Assembly (NCBI GenBank): GCA_019722365.1
Contig: JADFUC010001947.1
Span: 16,386 to 80,385, forward strand
Reading direction: 5' to 3'
Source: Lithospermum erythrorhizon
Taxonomy: Eukaryota > Streptophyta > Magnoliopsida > Boraginales > Boraginaceae
Length of the DNA stretch: 64,000 bases
Shown: positions 25,501-35,628 of the stretch, in pieces
Position numbering within the stretch: position 1 is the first letter of the stretch
Layout: each line of letters begins with the position of its first letter
Translations under genes and position numbers: made by a program
Notes under the pieces: generated by a model
Told to the model about the DNA's origin: nothing
Database searches by the model: none
Seen by the model: only the letters and a program-made list of their open reading frames with translations

Positions 25501-25700
25501 ATATTCTAGCTCCTTCACCTCCGTGGAGCTGGTGAGGACTCACGTTTGAGGAAAGACCGTGGAAATTCTTTGGACCGGAAAGAGAAGGTTTGAGAGCAGG
25601 CCTTAAGTGAAAGTCCCGCGAGGAACTGGCCGGTGGTATAGCGTAATTTGGGAAACGTGATTTAGATGAGGAACCACTGGCATGTTTCGAGGAGATGTGA
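22530..25700 (+). pseudogene. Gypsy 2 RT, RNase H and integrase, decayed
   Basis: Pieces appear in the expected order. GKHHAVIDCHRKEITLWV (about 22720) joins protease to RT. REFKDVFPRGPLPQ (about 22937), then WGAPALFVKKKDGSMRFYHY (about 23128), opens the RT. RNase H is represented by SVIAHASR (about 23928), NYPTHDLGAS and DYDLIIEYHLWKANVLADAL (about 24137-24200). Integrase shows ILDEAHNTSYKAYP (about 24473), GHGENITMDFVF (about 24675), the MAPFEVLMGRKPDP box (about 25089) and LAQVAYRLALPPKF (about 25395). Stops and frame changes occur every 50-150 bp. Confidence 0.85.
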
Positions 25701-27239
25701 AAGGGTATTCGCTTTTAGTTTGCATGACATTTGATTTTGTAAGTTATTATGGGCTGTTCTTCTTGTCATTAGTTGTTAAATTGAGGTCAAAATTTATTAG
25801 TGGGTAGATCAATCAAGACAAGTGAAGAAAACAAAATTAAAATTTTCGGTCGGTGTATACCTGAGATAGTATAAATAACTCTGATGATAATATTATTATT
25901 TCAGAAATTATTTGAGCTTTCGAATTACATTTATAATTTAGTAGTAATAGCTGGGACAATTCGAAAGGAGTTAGACCACAGTCGCCTGACAAATTTCGAT
26001 TCGCTATGATTTCACAAACCCCTGCCATTTTCGACGAAGAGCTAAGCATCATCTTTCATCCTTATCAAAACCAAAAACACAAAATATCTTCTCCATTTCT
26101 TCTTGTCAGCGAGATCCCATTGATGGCAACCCAAAAATTTTTCTTCCATTTCTTCATTCTCATGTATATAAAGATCTCGAAATTGTTTGTTAAGCGCCCA
26201 ACATCTTTTCCACATTTTGGTAAGAAAAGAATGCTTAGTTGATTAGGTTGACTTTGGTTGACTTTTTTACATAATTCAATTTTATGATGAATCTTAGTTT
26301 GTTATGGATGCCATGATGTATATAAGGATGAATTCATGACAGGTCGTTTGAGGATGTTATGGTCGAAGTTGACTTTCTAGGTTTTAGTTGGCTTTGGGCT
26401 GATATTTTTATAATACTTTAAATGTAGGAGTTTAATTGGGACCTTATCAGTTGTTGCGATGTTAAAACGGGTGTGATTTAAAATTGATTAAAGTGGAGTT
26501 AGTTTAAAAGTGCTAATTTTCAAGTTGAGTTGCACCGATTTTTGGAGTATAGTTGTTAATTATGGACTTGAGGGTTAATTAGAATGACTTATAAGTTGAT
26601 TTGTCAAAATTATAAGGTGTAATTCCCAATGAGATCGATCAAGGCATTCAAGGGTTTATTGATTCGTTGTTTTATCCGTCATTTTAGATCGCTTAGAAAT
26701 AGCTCCACTAAGTACCTGCAAAGGTCTTCCGTAACTGGGTATATAGTAGTCAGTCTGATATTACTGTGTTTTCATAGGTTGATCGTGGTAAGTGGGCAAG
26801 ATTTGATCACAATCAAGTAAGTTTTGTGGTAGCTAAAGCAGGTGAATACTTGCCTTAGAACATATTATTGTTGTACGAATATGTGTGATCCATTTGTGTG
26901 GAGTTATGATATGATTATGTGATTATATTCTCGGGGCGCGTGAAGATTTCTCTTTGAGGTAAGTAACAGCTTGAACTCCCAACATATATTTCTTATTTCG
27001 TGGCCTTGTCTGCATCAAGCGGTATTCTCGGCCTCACGGGCACTTATGTATTTCTCGGCCTTGTCGGGCCATTGTGTTTGACTTACTATCATGATGTTTT
27101 AGCCGCCAAGGCTTGATATTTTTTAGAGCAAGAGTAGCTGGTTATTGAGAGGCATGGTTGTGAAAGTTATGTATGACTCGAGGCGACTTTGTGCATCGTG
27201 GATTTGACCTTATGTCGGGACGACAGGGGTTAGCGACTC

Positions 27240-27490
27240 TCCTTCCTTCCGTGATATGCGACGCTATTGGCCTTATACTACGTATAAGAAATGCAAGACT
27301 CTTTTGATCATTTTGTTGTGTATTGTCGCAGGCCCCTATACTACGGTATAGATGCTGCTGTCATTTTATACTACGGCAAGAGCCGGGATGAAGTCTTTAT
27401 GATCACTTTCGCCGTGTGCATTGTCGGAAGGGCCCTATACTACGGTATACCATGGGTTTGGCCTATATACTTCGGTATAAGAGCTGTGTT
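27240..27490 (+). repeat. Palindromic TATACTACGGTATA repeats in the gypsy 2 3' LTR
   Basis: Five copies of a CCTATACTACGGTATA-type word (one as TATACTTCGGTATA, one as TATACTACGGCA) occur at intervals of about 50-75 bp. Each contains a near-perfect inverted repeat around ACGG. Confidence 0.75.
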
Positions 27491-27726
27491 TATTAGCGGT
27501 TGATCTATTCCTGCTGTGTAGACGGATCGAGTATACGCGCATTGAGGTTGGTATACGCGGAGATGAGAGATGGGCGTGATTTACTCAGAAGTTATAGTCG
27601 TTTGCCGAGTCTCTATGATTTTTATTCGGTGTCAGTGTATTATCAGACCTTCTATTATATCTTGGACATGTTATGCCCGAGACCTTTCTTTGAATCTTAT
27701 TGTATGACTTTTATTAGTAGGCCTGG

Positions 27727-27729
<3 letters not shown>

Positions 27730-27761
<32 letters not shown>
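27730..27761 (+). repeat. (AT)n microsatellite in the 3' LTR
   Basis: An uninterrupted AT run of about 32 bp. The matching place in the 5' LTR (20520-20538) has about 19 bp. Confidence 0.95.
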
Positions 27762-27762
<1 letters not shown>

Positions 27763-28289
27763 GTGAATTTATTCATGTCAGGGCTATTATAAATATTGTC
27801 TATCTCGCTCTATATGGTAAGTTCACCCCTAGGTTATGTTCACTGCTGGCTTACACCCCTTTTCGCTATGCGGGGCGGCATTTTACTACATGTCGACAGA
27901 CGGATAAATGGTTTGAGGTCAGTTTCGAGAGTTGTCTGCATAGCAGCATCGGGTAAGGTATGATTCTCACACCGACATGTGTCACAATCGCTTTTGATTG
28001 TACTTATTTTCAAATTGCCTCATTAGTCATTACTTCAGATCTCCGAAAGACAAGATTTATTCTCTTGTAAATTTCGTCATAATATCATATCGTGATACGT
28101 TGTATATATGCTGAGCTGGTTGGTTAGATATCACCCATTTGATTTGTAAAAGTTTAAACTGCTATTATTTTGGGAATATTAATGGAAATCAATTTGATGA
28201 AACGAATAGTTCTTTAAACTGAGTCGTCCATCGGTTTGGTGACTCTGGTGCTCCGAATTATAATGATTCTCACTTTCGCGATTGCTACA

Positions 28290-28600
28290 AAACACATAAC
28301 TATATAAATATATATAATTTATATACGCAAGTCTAAGAATCGTAAAACTTCAACAATTCTAAACAAAATTCATAGGCCTCAAATATACCATCTTCTATGA
28401 TTTTGCAGCGATCATTCCAGCTCCTCAGTTATACAAACTAATAGCCATAAGATTGATTAGACTTAAAAGCTTCTATGATCCAAGAAAATCGATCATTAAT
28501 CAATCATTATACTTGTCATCCAAAACCAGCAACATCTTAATAGGAAAATATGGCTACAATACATTTTTAGACTAGGTTTTCTAGCTTGATCCTCCTTCTT
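28290..28600 (-). repeat. Copia post-pol fragment right of gypsy 2
   Basis: From about 28350 to 28575 it matches 8367-8585, the non-coding tract between pol and 3' LTR in copia A, in the same orientation. Shared words are TCTTCTATGATTTTGCAGCG, CAGCTCCTCAGTTAT-like, and CATAAGATTGAT. Together with the LTR fragment at 17880-18684 it frames gypsy 2. No further copia coding sequence follows on the right. Confidence 0.6.
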
Positions 28601-28629
28601 CTCTTTGAAAAGATTTACACCCCTGCTGT

Positions 28630-28746
28630 TCCATTAATTAATCTCATGGCTTGCTTGTCAATTTCTACCTCCATGGAAGCTCTTTCAAGCTCATCTTTCA
28701 TATCAAAATCTCCAGCTTCACCATCAACAACATCCCACTATTTGGT
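28630..28746 (-). CDS. Possible orphan C-terminal exon, function unknown
   Basis: On the minus strand after AAATAG (about 28740) a clean reading begins WDVVDGEAGDFDMKDELERA. It continues through a predicted helix rich in Glu, Met and Ala, and stops at a TAA at about 28630. The stretch just upstream (KFPISHVAGTK) is in the same frame, separated by one TAG. That TAG could be a splice acceptor or a nonsense change. I do not recognise the family. The copia fragment lies directly downstream on the minus strand, and no upstream exons are evident up to 30360. It may be a gene remnant or the last exon of a gene not visible here. Confidence 0.3.
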
Positions 28747-29027
28747 TCCGGCCACATGAGAAATTGGAAATTTATCAATTCAAACAAGTTTAAGGTACAA
28801 CATTAACTTAAGACATGTTTATAAGTCAAAGGTTTTGGCTATGTCTGGAGAAGAGAATGCCCATTTGGACAATCAAAATGGGACGCCTTCAATTTTTGGA
28901 GACTCGGTTTCTTTAATTAAAATAATTTTGTAGCTCTATGGCTTGTTTATATATGTTCAATAGGAGAACTTATAGAAGTTGAGAGCTATGAGACATATAT
29001 GCATCAATTCTTATAGTAGTATTATAA

Positions 29028-29253
29028 GACTCCCTCCATGGCTCCACTTATCATGTTTATTCTTTTCTGGCCAGAAAACATTAACAAACTTAAAATACTT
29101 ATCAAGCTTAATAAAGAAAGATCTCGAAAATACTACATATTCATTTTTTCCAAAACAACATATAAATATTACAAAAAGTTTATTCGAACCAAAATTCAAA
29201 AAGCTTAACTATCAAATTCAAATGACAATCTTTTATGATTGAGTGATGAGTAG
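29028..29253. mobile_element. Stowaway-like MITE, one clear end
   Basis: The left end CTCCCTCCATGGCTCCACTT resembles the Stowaway consensus start (CTCCCTCCGTCC type). The likely right end near 29253 (GTGATGAGTAGTA) is a poor match. There are no coding signals. Two opposing chance frames lie inside. Confidence 0.4.
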
Positions 29254-29343
29254 TATATGTTATTTGTTTAATTTATTTAGCATTCTTTGCTCATCTAATG
29301 AATGTTAAATTAGCTCTTGCCACTATCCTGTGGATTAATACTA

Positions 29344-29470
29344 CCTCCATCACAAATTCGCAATTTAAGAGGCAGGTTTTAAGTTTTTCACTTCGCAATA
29401 TTGCACCTTGTTTAAGCTATTTGCCACTAGTTGAAGCAAATGCAGATCTGCCACTTAATATGTGATGGAG
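29344..29470. mobile_element. Stowaway-like MITE, 127 bp
   Basis: The left end CCTCCATCACAAATT and the right end ATATGTGATGGAG are inverted repeats of each other, extended inward by a GAGGCAG / TGCCACTTAA pair. TA dinucleotides flank both ends (29342-29343 and 29471-29472), as expected for a Tc1/mariner-type TA target duplication. Confidence 0.7.
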
Positions 29471-30361
29471 TATAAAGTGAGCCAATTAGACATTTGAGCC
29501 TTGTAGGTTGGATGTATTAAGTGCTTGGCGAAGTGCAAGAAATGGATAGTTGATGTTATTTGGAGAGATCTGGAAATCCGTTGATATTGTAGTACTCAAA
29601 CTGCAAATAAATTCATAACTAAATCAAGTATTGAAGAAGATTTTGTCCAATCAAAGAATTCCTTTTTTTCCAGAAGCAGAAGAACATGTTTGTCAGCTCA
29701 TATTCGGAAATTGTAAAACTAAAAAGTGAGTAATTGTCTCTAAATTATCATTCAGGTTCTATCACTTGTGAAAACTCAATCTCTGCGCCTCTTCGTTTAC
29801 TTCATCACAATATCTTCCAGTTGTATGTTGTGCTTAGTAATCCTTAGACTTAATTGATCTTGTTTCGAAAACCCCAATTAATCATGTCTGGAAAAGAAAC
29901 TCAACAACAATCTATAAACCCCCAGTTTGGATATTGAATTCGGCTACCACATGCGCTACCAATATTCACACGCCAAATAACCTAGCTTGTTAATTTTTTT
30001 TCAGTTCCTCGGGACCAAAAGCTTAGCATAAGTTCGAAGTTGTTTGTTGTTGTAGAGTTGGTTTGGCGTCACATTATTGATCATTTTGTAAGGTTGCATG
30101 ATCTTCTTTTTGTCAAGTTGAAATCATGTATTGAAGTCATTAACCTGATGCTTGGAAGGCTTTGTTTTGTTTGATAAAGCCTTTAGGTTTTATTCTATGA
30201 TTCAGCATTTAGGTTTTAAATTCGTTTAAGCATTTAGGTTCTATATTAATATCAAGTAATCTTTTCTTTAAAAGGTATTGATTATGAATAACATTATATT
30301 AAGGGTTTGTTATATAGTATAAACATTTCACGACATGTCATTCTATATTTCCATGGTATAG
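29471..30361. promoter_or_regulatory. Upstream region of the flavoprotein gene, or intron 1
   Basis: No frame here resembles a transit peptide or N-terminal exon, although homologues usually have one. The sequence is AT-rich with short pyrimidine runs. The downstream coding stretch is preceded by TAG and then an AG border at 30360-30361, so this may be an intron whose first exon lies elsewhere in the interval or has been lost. Confidence 0.3.
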
Positions 30362-32966
30362 TTAATGAATAGATATGCCAAGTGGCTTCTTCAGCAATTT
30401 TGTGATGCACTCTCTCCTATTCTGAAGGATATCTCTGCAAAAACACATTCAATTGACATCAATGAAAATGGAACTCCAAAAACTGTGTCACCTCTTATGG
30501 TCCCAAGTGGAGGCTCGACTGGTGGCGGAACAAGAGCTGGGCTTTTTAGAACACCAATATCAGGGGGAGTGCAGAGTGAAACGTCAGCTCATGGTTTACC
30601 GAGACCAGCTTTGGCAGTCCGCAACCTGCTGGAACAGGTGGCAACTTTTTCTCTTGTATTCAATTCTCAGATGATTGGTTTAGTACTAAACTAACTATGG
30701 ATGCATCTCTCCTCTTTAAAAATGTTTTTACTTCATTTCGAACATTTAAAGGCTAGGTTTGCTCACTTGTGCACGGTGATGTCAAGGATGCACCACCGAC
30801 GAGAAGGTTATCCGTTTGGTTCGTTGGTAGACTTCGCTCCAGATTCAACAGGACGTAAGTCATCATAATAGTAAAATATTATTTTTCTCAACTCTTTACT
30901 GTTACTTTGGCACATTGGTGTGCTCTTCTCTATAATATTATATTCCATCAAACAAATAAAAACTGAAAGGCCAAACTATAGAAGGCACAATGTTCGCTTC
31001 TAATTCGAACCTTTGAGGAAGATGGGGTCTTGAACCATATTTTTATTGTAGAATGTAGACTATGAAATTGATATTTTCACTGAAGGGAATCTAATAGTCA
31101 ATCGGGTTTGCGCCCTTTCTGAAAACTGATATCAATTGTTCACTCCAGATCCAATATTTTCATTCTCGCCATTGGCTATTCACACCCGGAATTTGTTGGC
31201 TGATCCAAGCTGCACACTGATGGTGCAGGTTAGCACATTTTTTTGCAGACTTCCGGTGTTAAGTTAATTCTTAATTTCTGTACGGGATTTTGTTGACTAT
31301 TACACTAACACAGATACCTGGTTGGAGTGGCCTATCAAATGCAAGGGTGTCCATCTTTGGAGATGTTTTCCCCCTTCAAGAAGATGAGCAGGTGGATAAC
31401 TTATCTATCTTAAATAACAATATAGACATTTTAATTGCTTGGTTATGGAGTTACTGAGGACTAGAGTCCTATGCCTCGAGTACTATGAGTACTCTGTTGA
31501 GACTAGGATCAGTGAATTGAAACAAAATAATCCCTTCCATTGCTCGTGCTATCTCATCTTTTGTAAATTTATGTATTTCATGTTTAAGCCATTCTCAAGC
31601 AACCAGTTATTAGAAACATTAGATGGATACGCACATCCCCACCCCACCCCACCGCAACCCACCATCTATGCGTTTCGCTTCATGTACACTGTATCTTCTC
31701 ATTTGAGGAAAAATTCACTGGTGTGCTATGATATTTTAATTTTATTTTACTAACTTTATCTGATCATCTATTCAAATTGTACAAAATTTCATCTCTCCCT
31801 ATCACTCTCTTTAATACAGGAATGGGCTCATCAGCACTACATCGCTAAGCATCACCAAGGACCTTGTCAACAATGGGGGAACTTCTACTACTTTAGGATG
31901 CAAAATAGTAGCTTGGTACTTACTGTTGTTAAATAGATTGCCCTATTGATTTGGAGAAAACGGTCTAGCTTCAATCAGATTTGATTCTTGTCGCATTTGA
32001 AGGAACTCAATAGCTTTCCTTTTTGGTTAAGTTTTCTTCTATTAGCATTCCCTTTCACACTAGAAAAGATAGTATTCTAATTGCCAATCTTGTAATTCTG
32101 TCTCTATTCTGAATGTTTACACATGAGTGGTGTTGATCGATTTTCATTGAGTCATAACCTGCAATAGTTAATTATTACTCCCTGCATGCCATGAAGATTG
32201 TCTACTTTCACTCTTTTTTCATTTATAACTTGTCTCATTTGACCAATTTTTACATTCATTTTAGGAAATATCTCAACTTTAACTAGCATTAAAATGTTCA
32301 CTCTTAAATTTCTTTAAAAAGTCAAAATTATACAATCTTCATGCTATGGATGGAGTATAACTGAAGAGAGTTCTTTGTGGGTTTATATGCCAACAGTGAT
32401 ATATATTTCATTGGAGGATTTGGAACCGTTGCTTGGGTGGATGTTAAAGAATATGAGGACATTCAGCCTGACAAGATTTCTGTTGATGGAGGTGAACAAT
32501 ATTTGAAAATGTGCCTTGATGACTTCCACCCTAGACGCTACCATAAATGAGAAGTCGCGGCCTACTTGTGCTCTATTTCTAGAATGTATAAATATTACTC
32601 GTATTGCTCTTCTGATAGCTGTTCTTAACCCACATGAATTTTTGCCTGCAGGAACTGAATGTGATTTTCTCAAAGCCCCTGAAGGAGCTCTTGTCCTTAG
32701 AAACTGAAGTCGATGATGTTGCTCTTATTTCAACAGATAGCAGGGGATTTGATATACGTGTCCGTCAAGGAGCACAGGTGTTTTTTCTTGCTACCACATG
32801 TTCCTTTTGTTTTCTATGACATATACATGCCTGACTTTGCTTCTCGGACAGTTAATGTACAAAGGATCTCGTTTGAAGAAGGCGTTCGATTGAAACACTC
32901 GAGGAAGCCAACGCTGCAATTAGGAAGATGGTAGATGGAGGTCGAGATCACAATTTTCAGAAATGA
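30362..32966 (+). pseudogene. Pyridoxamine 5'-phosphate oxidase-like flavin split-barrel protein gene, broken
   Basis: Eight exons can be traced: 30362-30637, 30752-30854, 31149-31228, 31314-31391, 31820-about 31907, 32397-about 32500, 32652-32777 and 32852-32966. Key stretches are LPRPALAVRNLLEQ, ARFAHLCTVMSRMHHRREGY, PFGSLVDFAPD, PIFSFSPLAIHTRNLLADP, IPGWSGLSNARVSIFGDV, WAHQHYIAKHHQGPCQQWGN, YFIGGFGTVAWVDVKEYE and RGFDIRVRQGAQ. They match plant proteins of the FMN-binding split-barrel (PNPOx-like) type related to Arabidopsis At1g51560/At3g21140, expected in plastids; their exact reaction is not established. The first four junctions keep frame with GT-AG. The exon 5/6 and 6/7 junctions do not, and the last exon needs two 1-base shifts to reach ETLEEANAAIRKMVDGG and the stop at 32964. 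It is a pseudogene, or else a good gene with sequence errors. Confidence 0.8.
32178..32355. mobile_element. Stowaway-like MITE in intron 5 of the flavoprotein gene
   Basis: 178 bp with terminal inverted repeats of about 27 bp. The left end reads CTCCCTGCATGCCATGAAGA and the right end, reversed, reads CTCCATCCATAGCATGAAGA; both continue into TTGT. TA flanks lie at 32176-32177 and 32356-32357. It has no coding capacity. It ends about 40 bp before the exon 6 acceptor. Confidence 0.85.
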
Positions 32967-35628
32967 AAGACTACTAACTTTTTTTTTTTTAAAAGTGCAT
33001 ATATATAAATATAAAAATCGCCATAATACATTAAGATATACTGAAACTAAAATAATGCTTCATACAACCTATAATGTAAAGATCATTAACTTTGTCTATA
33101 CCGTATTTAGGGATGGTGCCTCTAATCCTCCTACTTATAAAAAGCCAGCGAGTTGCATTTCCTTTTTTTCACTGCATTTCAATTACTATATTGTTTTATT
33201 ATAATATTTTCTATTAATAAAATATATTTTTAAAATTTTAAAATAATTCTATAACAATTCAATAATTAATAAGACTAAATTTTTTGCAACAATTCAAATA
33301 TAATTGAAGTTATCTACTCTCTTATAATATGTGCAAGATTTTTACTTTCATTTCTACGATGCTTAATTATCATATCTTCATTATCACATCTAATGCTCAT
33401 TTATATAAAAATAATAATACTTACCAATGCATAAAGTATTTGATATACATCATTTTTAATTTTTTTTAATTTTATGATAGCAATGTTGAATTCCATTTTA
33501 ATGCAACGAATTAGTCTACATCATATTAATTTTCTTGTATGATAATTATTCAATTATAAATCGAAAAATAATTTTTCTAATCCAAAATTCTAAATAATAT
33601 ATATCTTAAATTATTATTTGATATTTGTATTACATTTCAACAATTAAAATAAAAAAGTGTCAAGTTACATATCCAATAATTTCTCCATTCCCATTAGATT
33701 GTCAAAGTTTAAATTTGATTTTTCATGCATTAAATGTTCAATTCAAATAGTTTTATTTCTGTTGTATAATATTTGGTAAAAATTATTAAATAATAATATT
33801 TTCAATGTACTTTAATATTGACATTAAATTTTATTCAAATCAAAATTATGTTTATCTATTTACTTAAGGTGTAAAAATTTATCATTTTGAAACACTTAAC
33901 CAAGGGGATTTGACAATCAATATGATGACAATAATTAGTATGGAGGAGTAATAGATATGGATATTTCATTTCAAAATTTAATTTTTTATTATAATATATA
34001 TAATATATTAGTTTCTATGCTTAAATAAAATATCTTTATCTATAAACTATAGATGAAATAAATAATTAAATTTGAATTCAATATATGAAAAGGAAATTAA
34101 AAATTCACTATAGTTGAATTCAATATGAAAGGAAATAAGAATTCAAACTTTCACATTTAATATTGATTAGTAATTGCAAACTAAATAAAATATATTGTCA
34201 TATAATACTTATATTATCACTTCAGGTAAATATAATGCATCGATATTATAGTCTAAAAATACCTCAGTATTAAATATGTATATTATATGTGTTATAATTC
34301 ACTTTATCACGAACATTCTATGGGGCCAAATCAAGATCCCTATCTTCTATTTGAATGACTTCTGTGATGGTTTTTATATTAAAGTTATTATTTATGTCAA
34401 AATTTTAAAGTTTTCTATATCAAAGTAATATCAATCGATATATACTAATAGGTTTAATCTCTTTATTAAAAAAAATTATTGCACAAGATATAATTTTTAA
34501 AGAGGACAAGTATCTTTATTCCATCGACATTTTCAATATAATTCATTTGGAATATTTCACATTCGAACAAGGAAATCTAACGTTGGCCTTTTGGTCAAGC
34601 TTGGGGTGCTTAAAATTGAGAGACTTCTACAGTTTTGATATATTCGGGGCTTTGTGCAAAATATATTGATTCAAGCATCAATTAAAATATGGTAAATGAA
34701 TACATAAATAAAATTGAATACTAGAACTATGAATAATTTATATTACTAATCCATCGAGAAGTGATGTTTTCTAACAATAAATAAAAATAACATAAGGTGC
34801 ATTTTATTAAAATAAAAAAGTGATGTTTTATACACAATAAAATGGCATAATATGTATTATTTTATTAAATATTGAAATGAAAAGGAGTATGGTAACAAAA
34901 CTTTTAAATCTATTATTAAAAATTATAAAAGGATCATATAATTATGAACAAAATGAATTATAATATAAATACAAATTATAATTTATAAATTAATGTAAAT
35001 AGTTTAATTATTTTATTTATTATCTCAGTTTAAATATTTACGTATTGCATGTACATTTTACTAGTACAAGTCAAAGAGAGGTCCTAGGACTATAAGGCTA
35101 GTTCTTATGTTTTTTAAGGCTGGTTCTTAATTTGATGACTTAATTAGTCTAATTTATCAACAGATTATTATATCATCATTAGCCTAATGTATCTATACAT
35201 TGGAGTAGATATTTTAATACCTTTCACGAAGTGTTAATAAAATACTTAAGAAACTTGGAAAGTCATCAATTGAGTGCAACATTAAATACGACGAACTCGT
35301 AGGTTGATCCCATACTAAGGTTTGGCCTAAAAATAGGTGTGAAGAAAGTGCAACAATTTTCAAGTGACTATTGAGATCAAAGAGAATGTTCATGATGTAA
35401 AGTGTGATTGCATGTATGACATGTTTCAATTATCTTTTAGATATACAGAGAAAATTTATCCAAGTATCAAAATGCAAAATAAAAATTAATTACATGTTCT
35501 TCCCTAAGAGCTACTCCACTAAATTAATACATCTGATGAGTTTTACTAACACTTTCTTTTAATACACACTAAATAAGTTGAATGTGTATTAAAAAGCTAT
35601 GATTTCTAGCTAATTACATAAACTATCT
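32967..35628. other. AT-rich intergenic region
   Basis: Low-complexity AT-rich DNA between the two genes, with no protein family recognised. The only structured item is a possible MITE at about 33677-33950. Its two ends (TCTCCATTCCCATTAGATTGTC and its rough inverse before GGAGGAGTAAT) suggest weak terminal inverted repeats. The 71-aa and 89-aa frames near 35214 and 32935 look accidental. Confidence 0.5.
33677..33950. mobile_element. Possible Stowaway-like MITE
   Basis: The left end TTTCTCCATTCCCATTAGAT and the reversed right end TTACTCCTCCATACTAATTA share a CTCCAT..TA layout, both followed by TTGTC. The match is imperfect and the borders are approximate. Confidence 0.35.

Larger units (their letters stand above)
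18685..28289 (+). mobile_element. Ty3/gypsy element (gypsy 2), both LTRs present
   Basis: A 9.6-kb + strand element: 5' LTR 18685-21057, primer binding site at 21061, decayed gag-pol, and 3' LTR 25854-28289. The domain order is protease, RT, RNase H, integrase, as in Ty3/gypsy. It starts TGTGGCGATACCCGAG and ends GATTGCTACA. The flanks are AAAAA (18680-18684) and AAAAC (28290-28294), a plausible 5-bp target duplication with one change, though low-complexity. None of the open frames exceeds 140 aa, so the element cannot make its own proteins. Confidence 0.85.
25854..28289 (+). repeat. Gypsy 2 3' LTR
   Basis: It is 2436 bp long, starts TGTATACCTGAGATAG and ends TTGCTACA. It aligns with the 5' LTR over its whole length but with frequent small indels, so the insertion is not recent. 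The preceding stretch, AAGTGAAGAAAACAAAATT at about 25820-25838, may be a worn polypurine tract. Confidence 0.85.
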
